A stretch of 64,000 bases of DNA from Dichotomocladium elegans (GCA_025716815.1 JAIXMN010000010.1:806001-870000), one strand, 5' to 3'; counted from the stretch's first letter, positions 35,021 through 47,083 are shown. Made by a program: numbers and translations. The notes: generated by a model not told the origin, from the letters alone.

Positions 35021-37335
35021 ATGCAGAACTTTGCTCTTCTTTACTTTTTGCTCGGAGCTCTTAGCTTATCCTCAGCCCCGATCGTCTGGGCACAACAGAC
35101 AACTGGTAAATAGAGCGTGAGGGGAAAGGAGGGGGCGTGCTTGGAAAGTTGACAGGATCATATCAAAAGACACATGGCTCATCTGATGACAAAATAAAAA
35201 ACAAAATTTGCTGTACACTGGCAGCTCAGTGCACAACCTACCCAAACGGAATTTGCTCTGTAAGTCATCAAGAAGGATGGAAACGAGATTGTCGCTGATA
35301 TGATAGGCCCCTTGCATAGAGCTACATCAATTACACTGTTTATTTACCTGCCAACACCACCTTTGGTCTCATCGAGCAAAAGATTGCTGGAACACTTGCC
35401 GGTCTCTCTGAAAGACTGAGCGAAATCAACTACGCCTGCGTCGAAGCCTATTATCAGTACGCCTGTCCTCTTTATTTCCCAAAATGCACGGCCAACAATG
35501 CGACCGACGCCACACAATGTAAAAGTTTTCTTTACCGGTCGTCGCCCTTCCGAACACCTTTGACCTTTTGATTTCATGCTTGCTTCCATATAGTCATTCC
35601 CGAGCCGACATGCACGTCTGCATGCCAGAAGGTGATTCAAGAATGCAGCATCGTTCTCACCACCAATGGCCAATCGTCACTTATCCCTAAATGTGACACA
35701 CCCTCGCCTGTATCACAGCTTGTGCCGCAGCCCGACGGGTCGTGTAACGCTGTTGATCCCAAAGGTATACACCCGAAAATGGGGATAGCCAAAGAAAGAA
35801 AAGGGGGGAAAATTGAAAGCAGACCATGATAGATCCTGTCAAGGCAGCCCAGGGCTTGAATCTCTCCGCTGTGCCGGTAGACCATGTGCTCGAGGAATGC
35901 ACTCCCCCTTTTGTTAAGGATCCACTCGCAAAGGCAGGCACAAATGATACAATCGACTCAACCCATTGCCGCTTTGGATGCTGCATCCCTTGCCCTTCCC
36001 AGAACTATGTATGACAGCCAGGCAAATCTCCCCGATACAGTTTGAGAGATGTGAAAAGATGATTGATTGATAAGTGATGCCTAGTTTTACAAGACAAACT
36101 GGTCCCAGCGCGGGTTCTTGGCAACCGATGTACTCCGCATTACATCAGCTATCCTTTCCTTCTTTATCCTATTAAGCTACCTCTTTCTGCCCGATAAACG
36201 AAGGTAAGTTAAGATCACTCGGCGAGGAAGGCAAGTTCGATAGAGATATGTATATATTCATTGGTACTACCCCACACACACATTCCCAATCCCAGACATC
36301 CTCACGTTATCGTGCTCAACATCTCGATCTGCATCGTCTTGTTCAGCATTCCTTCGTTCTTCTCCATCCCTAATCCGCTCCGTCTCCAGTGCAGCGCCGA
36401 CGGAATTCTACCGAGCACGATGGACAATAATGCGATATGCGCAGTGCAGAGCTCGATCCTGATCTTTGCAACCTTCGGTTCGACAATGTGGTGTGTCGTC
36501 ATGATCGTCAATCTTCATCTGCATACTGTCTGGAACAGTAGCTTCTTGACGGACAAATACTTTTATCTTAACATCATTTGCTGGGGCGTACCCTGCGCTG
36601 TCCTTGGCACGACTCTCGGAATGCATGCGATCAAATTCGAGTTTGCCAACCTGTGCCTTGTTCAGGTCGAATACGTCTTTGACATCTTCTTTTATCCGCT
36701 TGCCGCACTCGTTATCCCATCGTTTATTGCCCACTGTGCCACCTTTCTTTATATCGGGAAAATCACCTTCCAATCAGGCGTCGAATCGGACATGTCGCAG
36801 AGTCTGTCATCCAGCCATGGCGGTGGAACTGCGGCTTACCAGCAGCACGCAGTCCGGATCCATCGCCGTCACCATGTGATGGAAGCCGTGAGGATCCAAT
36901 GGCGAGCGCTCCTGATGACAGCTGCCATGACAGTGTCGGTCGTGTTTTATTGGGTACATAGCCTCTTTTCTTTTTACATTAACCGGCGATAGAGAACTGA
37001 CGGAAACTTCTCAATAGTTATTTTATCTCATTCAGATTCGGAAGATGACGATCCTCAAAGACGACCGCAACGCAATTCTTCCTTGGTTGACATGTATGAT
37101 GACCTATGGCAATACCCAAGACGATTGCACGTCCAAGCTCTCTGATTACATGCCGCCTTTCGGATTGATGGTGTTTGCTGAATCCTTGGTCAGCTTGATG
37201 GGAGTCTCGCTCTTCCTGAACTTTTTCAAATGGGACCTGCTGCGTGAATGGAACGATTTCTTTTACAATATACGGTTCTCGCTTAGACGCCGGCGGGACC
37301 CTGAAAAAAACGGAGACCAGTTTATCGCGTTGTAA
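35021..37335 (+). CDS. Frizzled-like seven-helix receptor with extracellular cysteine-rich domain
   Basis: Eight exons (35021-35105, 35225-35259, 35320-35518, 35594-35764, 35833-36008, 36085-36203, 36296-36953, 37036-37335) sum to 1743 bases, 580 residues. A signal peptide (MQNFALLYFLLGALSLSSAP) is followed by an extracellular domain whose cysteines follow the Frizzled CRD spacing: C-x8-C-x6-C (YACVEAYYQYACPLYFPKC) and C-x3-C-x6-C (CTSACQKVIQEC). A second Cys-rich part (CRFGCCIPCPSQNY) leads into helix 1 (TSAILSFFILLSYLF), HPHVIVLNISICIVLFSIPS, and five more hydrophobic helices, with a His/Ser-rich loop between helices 5 and 6. The C-tail is short and basic (RFSLRRRRDPEKN). The KTxxxW motif used by animal Frizzled to bind Dishevelled is not intact (FKWDLLREW). 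Probably a plasma-membrane GPCR; ligand and partners unknown. Confidence 0.8.
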
Positions 37336-37635
37336 CTTGGGTATTTCCCCTCTTTAGTACTAGCAATCCTCTATTGTGTACCATTCATTTCTGTAAACCT
37401 CTCTGCATATTCCCGCCCCGGGATTCCATTGATTGCTTATTTGTACCAACCCACCTAGAAGATTAGAAGGTAGGGCAGGAGACCCGTCCATGATGGATGG
37501 TACAAATGAAATGCATCACGTGATTGGACAGCAACTTCAGAAAATTGTCCGACATCGCCATATCAGATACACGCGCGATGCGGCTGCCTTTTTTTTTGTT
37601 TTGTTTTCTTTAATTCTCCGTTCACCCTCCAACCG
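37336..37635. promoter_or_regulatory. spacer between Frizzled-like and LRR genes
   Basis: This 300-base spacer contains the terminator region of the receptor gene and the T-rich leader (TTTTTTTTTG, near 37589) of the LRR gene. No other signal is recognised. Confidence 0.3.
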
Positions 37636-39171
37636 ATGGCACACACCTATCTCTCCGGTGGACGCACTCTGACCGGTGTTGTCCTTCCTTCTAGCGATCA
37701 CTCATTAGACTCTGAAGAGACGTTGACGACCACTGCTGGTAGAATAGTAAGCTTGCTCGATGCGGACGTTACAACGAGCCACCCGCGGCGCAGCGGCGAT
37801 ACTGCTGCTCTGGGTCGGCCATGGACAGGCTCGCGCGCAAGCAATGCGTGGAAATGCGATACAGATGAGGGAGACGGTGCACTCACACTCCGCCGACGCG
37901 ATATGGGCGATGCCGTGCTCGCACAGACCATCCAGCCGTGGATCTCGTCCCACTACCGTCTTGTGGAACTCGACGTGTCCAGGAACAGGCTAACTGGTCT
38001 GCCGCAGGGCTTGGTCCACCTTGCCAGCCTTCGGACCCTTAATGTCTCCGGAAACCTGCTTCGCTCGATACCCCTTGTCCTCTACCACATGCATGGCCTT
38101 ATTGCACTCGACCTCTCTGACAATCAGCTCCAGAGCGTGTCTCCTCGCTTCCCATCTGCTCTGACTCACCTCCAGGTTCTCCACCTGGACGGAAACGCCA
38201 TTGAGTCCCTGCCCTTGACGCTGGCGACCGCATGGACCCGGATGACCCATCTGCGGCTGGGGACGGATGTGGGCCCAGGTAGCGGGAATCGACTCCGAGC
38301 CTTACCCGACCTGGAGTCCATGACCGCCCTCGTTGAGCTCCAAGTGGCGCACAACCTGCTAGAGTGGCTCCCACCCATGCCATCAGGTCTGCGGCACCTT
38401 CAGGCGTCTCACAATCGCCTGCGAGTGCTCGACGAGCGGGTGTACGACCGATGTCGCCACACGCTAGAAACTCTTCAACTCGCGGACAATTTGCTTGTCA
38501 CGTTGCCCCACGGGCTCGTCCATCTGGACCATCTCGAGATGCTCAATGTGGCGCGCAACCGGCTCCAGCGGTTTCCAGCTGATCTGCTAGAGAAAAGCCA
38601 GGCCTCTCCGGCCCGACTGAATATTATATTCACCGGGAACCCAGTTATCGTCCCCTCGAGCAGCAGCATCGCTGCTGATGGGTCTCCTCCCAATAGGACA
38701 CGCTCCCCCTCCCTCGTCCATTCCTTACGTGAACTCGCGTTTCGAAGGGCACTGCGGCTGGTGGGCGACAGAGCAAAGATGCAACTTTTACCAGAGTATC
38801 TTGCACATCAGCTTGCTCGCGGCGAGGTGGGGATCTGCACCATGTGCAAAGGTCCGTTTTTGGACGAATACAAGACATCGGTCCAGGTGAAGCGTTACCG
38901 TGGTCATCCTGCTGTGGCACGTGAAGTGCGGTACTGCTCAACAGCGTGCTCTCGCATGCATGCCATCCGGATTGAGCAGTTGATGCACCACCGACAGCAA
39001 CAACAACAGCAGCAGCAGCAATCAATACGGCTGCCCTTGGCGATCCCTTTGGCCACCGCCACACGAGGGTGGTCGCTTGAATGGATTGTGGCGGCAGCTT
39101 CGGCAGCAGCAGATCAAGCAGCCAATGACGAGGATGTGGGATATCTGACCCCACTCCCTCAATTCAACTAA
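37636..39171 (+). CDS. Leucine-rich-repeat protein with C-terminal cysteine cluster
   Basis: Single exon, 511 residues. The first 100 residues are low complexity. Then come about ten LRRs of the LxxLxLxxNxLxxLP type, for example [32 protein letters not shown] and [18 protein letters not shown], from about residue 110 to 330. A C-terminal module has [14 protein letters not shown] and, about 40 residues later, [10 protein letters not shown], so two CxxC/CxxxC pairs likely bind zinc. A similar LRR plus CxxC tail is found in an uncharacterised fission yeast protein family, as I recall. A Gln run (CAG/CAA, 38997-39021) and an Ala-rich end follow. No signal peptide, so probably cytoplasmic. Function unknown; LRRs suggest protein binding. 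Confidence 0.8.
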   Translation: MAHTYLSGGRTLTGVVLPSSDHSLDSEETLTTTAGRIVSLLDADVTTSHPRRSGDTAALGRPWTGSRASNAWKCDTDEGDGALTLRRRDMGDAVLAQTIQPWISSHYRLVELDVSRNRLTGLPQGLVHLASLRTLNVSGNLLRSIPLVLYHMHGLIALDLSDNQLQSVSPRFPSALTHLQVLHLDGNAIESLPLTLATAWTRMTHLRLGTDVGPGSGNRLRALPDLESMTALVELQVAHNLLEWLPPMPSGLRHLQASHNRLRVLDERVYDRCRHTLETLQLADNLLVTLPHGLVHLDHLEMLNVARNRLQRFPADLLEKSQASPARLNIIFTGNPVIVPSSSSIAADGSPPNRTRSPSLVHSLRELAFRRALRLVGDRAKMQLLPEYLAHQLARGEVGICTMCKGPFLDEYKTSVQVKRYRGHPAVAREVRYCSTACSRMHAIRIEQLMHHRQQQQQQQQQSIRLPLAIPLATATRGWSLEWIVAAASAAADQAANDEDVGYLTPLPQFN

Positions 39172-39418
39172 ACTAAACTCCGGCTGGGTAGGTGTCGGGG
39201 TGCGGAGGGGTTGGGGAAGCGGCTGGGCCGCGCGGGCAAACCCTGAACCCTTTTCTTTGTCAGGTGTTGGGAGCAGCCCGCTCCCCGCTTGCCGGCTTGC
39301 GGGTTTCTCTTTTTCTTTTCTTTTTTTATACCTATCGCAACACACGCACACATACGCAGCGTACATTCATATACACGCCAACGACTTGATCACCCTCCCT
39401 CTCTCTTGCTCTACATAT

Positions 39419-39442
39419 ACACACACACACACACACACACAG
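39419..39442. repeat. (CA)n microsatellite in TFIIB leader
   Basis: Twelve or so CA dinucleotides ending 25 bases before the TFIIB start codon, so probably in the 5' UTR. Confidence 0.8.
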
Positions 39443-39466
39443 CCAACGATTTTCATTTTAGCATTC

Positions 39467-40684
39467 ATGACAGCCAATATCCCATTCCCCTTGCGAGAAC
39501 CCCAGCAGAAGGAGCAGACCCCTCAAGCATTTCAACCGAATCTGAATGTCGTACTCGTCTGTCCTGACTGCCGAGTGACACCACCACATATTGTAGAGGA
39601 GTTCGCTTCGGGCGATCTTGTTTGCGGAGACTGCGGTCTCGTGTTGGGTGATAGGATCATTGACACTCGCTCTGAATGGCGAACGTTTGCCAATGACGAA
39701 GGCGATGTATGTTTAATAGTTTTTCTTTCTTTTGCCATTTATAAAAAAGAGTGCATGCGTGCGTGTGCGCGCGCATGTGCGTAAGTGTGATGGGGATGGG
39801 ATAAAAGAGGAGGATTGCACGTACACACACCACACACACACGCACAGCTAATCGGACTAGTGATGCGAGGAAATTTGCTAAAAGAGACAATAAAACAAAA
39901 TTAGGATCCATCCCGTGTAGGCGCAGCAGCGGATCCTTTGCTAGACGGCAATCAGCTGGATACGGTAATCTCACGGAGGGATGGCGGAACGGGTGCTGCG
40001 AAAGATCTCAACAAGGTGCATGGCCGAGCGACAGCGGTCAAGGGAGAGCGGAATCTTGTGCAGGCATACAAGGAAATTAGCGCCATGTGCGATTCGATTT
40101 CATTATCCAAGATCGTAAGTGACACGGCGAAGCAGCTGTACAAACGAGTAGAGGACGAGAAGCTCCTGCGGGGCAAATCGAGCGATGCCATTATCGCGGC
40201 TTGCATCTTCATTGCGTGTCGACAAGAAAAGGTTGGCCGAACGTTCCGGGAGATCTGCGCCCTGACCCGGGTGCCGAAGAAGGAGATTGGACGATGCTAC
40301 AAGTCACTGCAGAACAAGCTGCTGACCAATCCTACCATTATGCATTCTGAGGACCTCATGTCCCGCTTCTGCTCTAATCTCCAGCTTCCCAACTATGTCC
40401 AAAAGGCAGGCATGGATCTGGTCAAGCGCGCAAAGGAGCTCGGTACCCTCGCAGGAAAATCGCCCATCTCAGTCGCTGCGGCTTGCATTTACCTTGTCTC
40501 CTATCTTTTCCGCACACCCAAGAGCACCCGTGACATCGCCAATGTCGCAGGCGTGTCCGAGGTCACCATCAAATCGGCTTACAAGTCGCTCTACAATGAG
40601 CGTACAAAGCTCATTGACATTGAAGCGTTGCGTGCCCGACCTCACGGTGAAAACCTTTCTTTTGAAGATCTTGCCATCCCTTGA
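39467..40684 (+). CDS. SUA7: Transcription initiation factor TFIIB
   Basis: Two exons (39467-39706 and 39905-40684) give 339 residues, as in other fungi. The N-terminal zinc ribbon has [20 protein letters not shown] and [11 protein letters not shown] (ligands C-x2-C and C-x2-C). It is followed by the B-reader/linker ([18 protein letters not shown], the intron falling between the two Asp codons) and two cyclin folds: [18 protein letters not shown], [40 protein letters not shown] and [45 protein letters not shown] binds TBP and RNA polymerase II and sets the start site in the nucleus. The intron is fairly long (198 bases) and contains CA repeats. It converges on the Yip1 gene with 206 bases between stops. 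Confidence 0.97.
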
Positions 40685-40890
40685 TCCCAACGACAGCAGT
40701 CCCTCCTCTCCTCCCGCCGCCCTTACATCGATAGCAAGCATTCTCTGTTTCTTCAACATCCCCAACCCTTCATTTATATTCATGTTCTTTCAAAAGGAAA
40801 AAAAAAAAAAAAAAACGCACTCATAATACATTTACATTTCAAATGTACGATATATACGTACGGAACCCATACATTCACACATTATTTTGT

Positions 40891-41871
40891 TCAATAGACG
40901 GTCATTAATGCAAAGCACGTATAAAACAACCCAATCGGGTATGCTACCAGAAGCCGCTGCTCGTTCATGTGAAGCGTTCTTACAAAAGCGGAGGTGCTGA
41001 TTACGGTGCACCATGCGACTACGACGGCTCCTGCTAAGGACAGACCGAAGACACTGCTGCTACTGCTGCTGTTACTGCATGGCAGCACAATCGCTATACA
41101 ACTGAGAAAAACCATAGGCAAGAGGCTGTACCCGAGGATGCTCATTGTCCTTGACCACGCGATCCCCTCTGGGTGTGTATTCATCAGGTTGAGGATGCAA
41201 AAGATGGCGAAGACGCCGAGGAGATAGAGGCTGTACACGGACTGGAATGCCACCTTACCGCGCAGCAAAAGGGACGCGCCTAATACCAGAAGAAACATGA
41301 CCGGCCCAACCAAGTCATCGTCATCGTCCTTGCTCACTTCTTGACCGGACGACGATGATCCCGACAGAGAAGGAGAAGGTGATGGTTCTTGCTGTTGACC
41401 TTTTTGTGGATAACGATTTCTCAGGGTATCGAGACTCTATAATATATATATATATAAATGGAATCATCGTGTTACAACATGGGATACATGTTTCTTTTCC
41501 TTCAACAGGAAATGAAAAAGAAAGCAAGCTCTGTTGAGGAATGTAGTAGCTATAGGAACCTTGGCTTTGATCGCATCGAAATGAATTCCCAATTCTTCGA
41601 GAAGCGGTGGTTCGTTATCGTACCCTCCCGTCCCGAACGCACTCCAGATGGAGGAATCGCCATTGGCTCCGCCCATGTCAAAGCCATTGGTTAATTCATG
41701 GGCGGAGGTGGGTTGAAATGAATCAACGGGATAATAATAATCGAGATCGCCGTTACCACTGTAGACGTCATTGTCCTCTTCATTGTTGTGGTAGTAATAG
41801 TAGGATTTATCGCGAACGATTGCTGCGGATGTTTTCGAAAACAGGATAGACTGAACTGGTTTATTTGCCAT
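40891..41871 (-). CDS. YIP1: Yip1-family membrane protein of ER-Golgi transport
   Basis: Two exons are seen. The first begins MANKPVQSILFSKTSAAI (41871) and contains a Tyr/Asp-rich soluble part ending PPLLEELGIHFDAIKAK, the hallmark motif before the membrane domain of YIPF5/Yip1. The second encodes SLDTLRNRYPQKGQQQE, a Ser-rich stretch (SPSPSLSGSSSSG), then DDLVGPVMFLLVLGASLLL and about five membrane segments, with SRTMSILGYSLLPMVFLSCI, LHMNEQRLLVAYPIGLFYTC. Yip1 binds Ypt1/Ypt31-type Rab GTPases and supports COPII vesicle formation and Golgi structure. The donor of the intron is weak (AAG/GTTCCT, near 41545), so that border is less sure. A (TA)n run lies next to the acceptor. It reads towards TFIIB. 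Confidence 0.93.
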
Positions 41872-42359
41872 GGAGATGAAGAACAAAATCCTAAAGTGAG
41901 GATAATAACGTTCTGTCTTTTTTAAGCTTCTAGGTTGGTATGATAACGCATTGCCACGTTGAAGGACCCAAAAAGGGGCAGTATTTGTTGACATGTGAAT
42001 TTAGGCGGACACACTCTTCACTCCCCCCATCGCTATACGGCAGAGATGAAGTATCAACATAACATCCTCATGGTTTTTATTTACTGTGTACAGAGAGAAA
42101 GAGGAAGTTAAAAAACGAAAAAGTTACGAGCCGACGAGAAAAAGATAAACTGGGCGTTTTTGCGTGTGTGTGTGCGTGTGTGTGTGTGTGTTGTGTTTGC
42201 GTAGTGCGTACGTGATCGTTTTGCGTATTTTGCGAATGAAACATGCGGAGAGAAAAAAGAAGGGTGTTGAATCAATGCTGAATGGATAAGAAGAACGTGG
42301 GCTGTTCGACGAGCGCCTAATAGACAAGCTGCTCAAACTACCATTGTACAACCAATCAG
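41872..42359. other. spacer between Nhp2 and Yip1 genes
   Basis: 488 bases with the end of Nhp2 transcription and the promoter of Yip1, both read leftwards. It contains a (GT)n microsatellite at 42162-42192. Nothing else is seen. Confidence 0.5.
42162..42192. repeat. (GT)n microsatellite
   Basis: Imperfect run of GT dinucleotides, about 31 bases, in the spacer after the Nhp2 stop codon. Confidence 0.8.
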
Positions 42360-42975
42360 TCAAATTATTATCCAGCTGCTAGACTTCAAGTCATCTCTCA
42401 CCATCTGCTTGGCCTGGGTCGTGCACTCCTCATATAATTCCTTGTAATCCTCAGCCGACTTGACGTCCTTCGTCTTACCACCCAACACAATCATGGTAAC
42501 CGAAGTAGGTCGCTTGGTCGCACTGGCCTCGCCAAGTTTTTCCTTCGAAGGAACAAAAATGTAGGGCACATCGTTATCTTCGCAAAGAACAGGAATATGC
42601 GAAATGACATCGACAGGCGAAATGTCACCGGCAATCACAACAAGACCCTTCTCGCCCTTGCGAATGGCCTTGCTGACCTCCTTGACGCCACGGCGCACAT
42701 GCTTGGCTTTGCTAGCTGAAATGGATAGACGTGTGTGAGTTTTACTAATCCCGGATTGAGAATGTTCCAACTAATGCGTGCGCGTGTGTCTCTCCACGGG
42801 TGAGAGAGACTCTGATCATACCCTTCTTGACAGTCTTGAACAGCTTCTTGACCAGCTTCTTCTCTGCCATGGGCTTGGCAATGGGCGACACAAAACGGAG
42901 AGAATCGTCCTCGTTGTCGGAATCAATGTCCATCTTCTCCTTCTTTATTTTTTTATCCTTCTTGTCCTTTGCCAT
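42360..42975 (-). CDS. NHP2: H/ACA snoRNP protein Nhp2 (L7Ae family)
   Basis: Two exons (42975-42822, 42715-42360) give 169 residues. The N-terminus is Lys/Asp-rich (MAKDKKDKKIKKEKMDIDSD), then FVSPIAKPMAEKKLVKKLFK. After a 106-base intron comes the L7Ae fold: ASKAKHVRRGVKEVSKAIRK, GEKGLVVIAGDISPVDVISH, IPVLCEDNDVPYIFVPSKEK and LGEASATKRPTSVTMIV. The VRRGVKEVxKAIRKGEKGL and GDISPxDVISHIPxLCEDxxxPY blocks are diagnostic of Nhp2 rather than Snu13 or ribosomal eL8. It binds H/ACA guide RNAs with Cbf5, Gar1 and Nop10 and is needed for rRNA pseudouridylation in the nucleolus. It is divergent to mS23. Confidence 0.96.
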
Positions 42976-43524
42976 GTTTGAAAGCGCTTAGAAAAAAGAC
43001 ACTGGAGACGAAAAAAAAATAACTTTTTTTTTTCTTTCCCGTAAAACCTGAAAAACGTGACTGTGAATGTTTCCTTTTTTGGGGTGGGTGGTACGGTTCA
43101 GTGTTTTTTTTCCCATTATTTGACAGCCGCGCAATGGAGAAGAAAAAGGTAGAAGGGGAAGGGAGGGAGGGACTCATGATTGGTGTGTTCAAAGAAGAGG
43201 TCTAGATGCTCGAGAGAGCCTCATATCTGATAGGACGGGACAGGTATCTTTCTCCAATGCAGCAGGCACGCGAGTATCGCCCGTCTAGTGTGGCTCCCAT
43301 GTATTCTTTCCGTAGGGGAGGATAGTCATTGGTATCCTTGAATGGTGGAGAGGGTTGGGTGGAGAGGTGGCTGAGGCGTGGCGAGCCATGCGGTCGATGG
43401 AGTGGAGCCGTGCTCGCCGATCTTTATCCCGTCCACCTAACCCTGGCGGCTTTTTTTTTATTTTTATTTTTCGGCTTTCTTTCCACCTCCCACCAACCCC
43501 GTCCATTTATATAATATAATCCCA
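42976..43524. promoter_or_regulatory. divergent promoter region Nhp2 / mS23
   Basis: 549 bases between two start codons of divergent genes. Poly(T)/poly(A) tracts lie near 43010-43035, 43100-43112 and 43450-43470, typical of nucleosome-free fungal promoters. No coding sequence is seen. Confidence 0.45.
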
Positions 43525-44273
43525 ATGGCCTACCGCCCAGCACCTACAAAGCTTGAGCAGCACGCCACCAATCTTCTCAAGGGAAAGCTTCTCAAAAAGA
43601 CGCCCGTATGGCTTCACGCCGTGCGCGCCATTCCGCCCGGTCCGTCCATTATCCGCTCACGCAACCCGATCACCAATGTCGCCGCGCAGACAGACATTGA
43701 GCAACAGCTCTTTTCCAAAACGGTTACGGCTGTCACCACTCGACACAAGCAGAAGCATTTGCGCTCCAGGCCTCCACGCCCCATGCCCATCGTGTATCCC
43801 GAGGATAGACTCAGACGTCAGTTCTACAAGGATCACCCCTTTGAGCTCTCCCGACCTCAGGTGCTCGTCGAGAACAAGTTGGGTCTGAATCGCACTGACT
43901 ACAGCCAGCTGTTGCTGCCCGGCATGCTTCCTGAAGAAGTGACGGGTGAGACGTAAGTTTTCCCCCCCTCCAAAAAAAAAGAAAGGAAGATACGCGTTGG
44001 TTTCTTATATATATATATTCATGGTTATTGAATAGCGTGATCAAGTATCAATTGCATTTGATGACCCACGAAAAGATGCCCGAACGCCAAGCGTACGCCA
44101 AGGCATGCTCTGAATTTTACGACATCCGTGCTCGTCAGGAAGAAACCGAACGTCAGGTACGATCACAGCTAGATGCAGCTCTCCAAGAGGTCGAGGCCAA
44201 GCGGTGGACTCGACTTGGACTGGAATTGGAAGAGAAGGCGATCAAGGACGGACAAGAGAAGCTCTTGATTTAG
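43525..44273 (+). CDS. RSM25: Mitochondrial small-subunit ribosomal protein mS23 (Rsm25)
   Basis: Two exons (43525-43952, 44036-44273) give 221 residues. The start, PAPTKLEQHATNLLKGKLLK then KTPVWLHAVRAIPPGPS, matches the yeast Rsm25 pattern (LLKxGLLKKxPxWYxxVxxxPP). Further on come YPEDRLRRQFYKDHPFELSR, PQVLVENKLGLNRTDYSQLL, then VIKYQLHLMTHEKMPERQAY and ACSEFYDIRARQEETERQ, all in the order seen in Rsm25. It is part of the mitochondrial 37S subunit. The C-terminal third is a long charged helix. It converges on Nop9 with about 310 bases between stop codons. Confidence 0.92.
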
Positions 44274-44583
44274 ATGAGCAGCGATCTTGTATATATATAT
44301 ATATGAACTTCGTTAGAAAACCAAGAGAAATGAGACAAGCCTTTGTTATGGAAAGAAAGTGGAGGGGATACATTCCACCCAACCGAGGGATGGGGAATGT
44401 GTGTATGTGTGCGCTCAAAGCGGAAGCGGCTTAGACGTGTGTAAGATACGTATTCATTAAGACAAAACTAATGAGATGCTAATGCGGCAGGGGAAATGGC
44501 TTGATGTTTATACGTTATTTATGCGTGTGGGTGTGTGTGAATGTATGATGATGGTTACACAGGGACACTGTGTTTTTTCGCTC

Positions 44584-47083
44584 TTATGCCTTTGTCTTGC
44601 GCTTTTTGTTACCGGCCTTGCCGTCTTCTTCCAAAATATCCTCAAACATCTTCTTCCGCTTCTCCAAACCCTTCTCGCGCTCAATCCATTCCTGGCGCCG
44701 ACGCTTGAATTGATCGATTCGGCATGACCACAAAATGCACTTGCCGATATAATGATCTGCAAGATCGTACTCTTTCTTGAGCAGCTCCGTCGCAATCTGC
44801 TCCTTGGTATTGATATCGGCCACTTCCCAGCATCGTTCGATGATGTGGCTGCCAAACTTGTCTTTGGCAAGTGCCACAAAGCGACCTTCCAAATTCTTAG
44901 TCACTCGCTTCTTCACTTTGATGTTGACCTCGTCTGAGCGGAGAATCGACTCAAACGCACGCGAGCCAAGGGGCGAGAAACACCACTTGAGCGTGTCCTC
45001 AGGTTTTTGTGATAGGAAACTGTATCGAAGAGGTCAATGAGTTACACTATTGCGTACCAAAACAAAACATGGATGTGCTTCACCTTCCGACCAAAACAGA
45101 GTGCTGCTCACTCGGCATTTTCATCACCTCCTGGAAGATCAACGAACCCTGGATATGGAAGTTCTGACTGCTAGTCTTCTCATCTGCAGATAATTCCTGG
45201 TAAACCTATATATTTGAATTTCTCAGTCACATGTGGATTCCATTCAACCGTCGCTACCAAGAAATACTCACTTCGAGGGGCTTCATGCGGATCAAACAAT
45301 TGGCAAATTGCTTCTTATCTTCATCAGTCTTGAGCCCAAAAGCCTCGATCAACCAGCCCATCACTTCTGCCTGAAGCACTCCGAGCTTGACGGATGCCTC
45401 CACCAAACTTCGAATAACACCGTACTTGCCAGTTTCCAGAAGGAACTTGAATCCACCCAGTTCGGCCGCCATCTCCTTGAGCTGACTCGAATCGCGGGCA
45501 TTGGACAAGACGGACTGAATAACGTAATTTGCAACAGCATGCTTACTGTAGCCTAGCATCTTGCCTCTGAGCAAAGTCACATACATCTTCTTGTATACTG
45601 CTGAGGGGGCAATCTTGATAATAAACTGGACCATATGGCTGCCCACTTTGTCAAAGATCATGTTTTGGAACCATGCCTGTCGAACTGTCTGCGTCGCGGC
45701 CGTATCCTCTCCAGTCAGCAACCCCCAAAGCATGCGATCCAAGAACATGGTTTTGATCTTCTCGCTCTCTTTGTCATCATCAAGCGCTTCCAAGAGGACC
45801 TACACAAACCAACGCTTGTTAATCACGTACCCTTGCTTTTTCTCATCCAGTCACATACCTGGATAACTGGGCTGCCATTACTATCCATCACAATACCACG
45901 TAACTGTTCCTCAGTAGCATTCTCTGCAACGTCAGCAATCAACTTCTGAAGCATTGGTTTGAATGAGTCTGGTACAAGGCGTGTACGCGATGCTTTTACA
46001 GAGACCTATACAGCAGAACATATACATACATGATTGAGATATTCAAGTCTCTCTTTTCTTCATTATACACAGCGCACATACCTTTTGTGCCGAAGGATCG
46101 TACTTCTCCTTAAATCTCTTGGCGTTTTTGCTTCGGAGTTGACCACGGAAATCATCAATACGCTTTCCTGCAAGAACAAAAATAAGGACACGGATCACAT
46201 GGGATGCGTATGACTGGCAGATCAAATCGCCCATTTCGGGCAATATGTCTTCGCACATGTTGAGGATCATCTGCTCCATCGATAACAGTTCGCCCTGGCT
46301 TGGATCAATATCCATCTCGCAGTTATCCGGCTTGCCATCCTGGACCTCCTTTTCAACCACGTCAGCCGCCAGGGTGACGAGGCGCTGACACACATGCGAT
46401 GCGTTGCGATCGGTGATAAGCTCGACAGTCCTAAGAAAAGTGGTCCAGGGAATGAGAGTGAGTGTGGTTGCTTGATAAGTAACCATCCCCATTTGTGGAG
46501 CAAACAGCCATATACATGGGACACTCGCACACACGCACATACACCCTTTGCAGCACTCTCATTTTTTGTGTACCTTCCGGTGAGCTTATCGCAAAAGACA
46601 CGAAGCTGGAAAGGGTTTGACACGGTCAAGAGTTTCTCCAAAATGAGCGAACACGTTGGGTTCACGGCAAGGCGGAGCTCATTGCCTTCTACTTCGTGAT
46701 AAACCGCATCGACAAACAGCCGTTGTTCTATATACATTGTATATAGTAAAACACACAACACAACCCAGGTTAGGCCACGACGAAAGACAATAAAAAAAAC
46801 GGGATGCAGAAATATCTAAAAAAGGCAAACCTTCTGCGGTCTCAAAAGGCGGATCGTCTAAAGACTCTTGTACTTGCTTAAAGTACGCCATAAGTTGCTC
46901 TTCTACTCGACCGTAAGACGTGAATCGGTATTTGCGATCTTCAGCATTCCAAATGCCGGATTGATCTAGGGCAATGTCGGCTTGCGGCTGTTGATCGGCT
47001 TGATCCATGACGACGTCGGTAGATTCCTCAGTGACCTTTTTAGGGGCCTTTTCTTTGCGTCCTCTTCTTCTTTCGCGTGGCAT
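44584..47083 (-). CDS. NOP9: Pumilio-repeat nucleolar protein Nop9
   Basis: About seven exons read leftwards from ATG 47083 (MPRERRRGRKEKAPKK, a basic nucleolar-type start). PUF-like repeats are spread over the exons: RLAVNPTCSLILEKLLTVSN, ITDRNASHVCQRLVTLAADV, ICQSYASHVIRVLIFVLAGK, FDKVGSHMVQFIIKIAPSAV, SKHAVANYVIQSVLSNARDS, ETGKYGVIRSLVEASVKLGV and AKDKFGSHIIERCWEVADIN. The SYASHVIRVLIFVLAGK block with a following basic insert (LRSKNAKRFKEKY) is typical of Nop9, as against Puf6 or ordinary Puf3-type proteins. The end is Lys/Glu-rich (KKRKTKA). Nop9 binds pre-rRNA at the 20S D-site region and is needed for 40S synthesis. It shares a short divergent promoter with the ankyrin gene. Confidence 0.9.

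Noticed and set aside
38645..39154. 169-codon minus frame
   Set aside because: Antisense of the LRR protein gene; repeats and Cys module on the plus strand explain the sequence.
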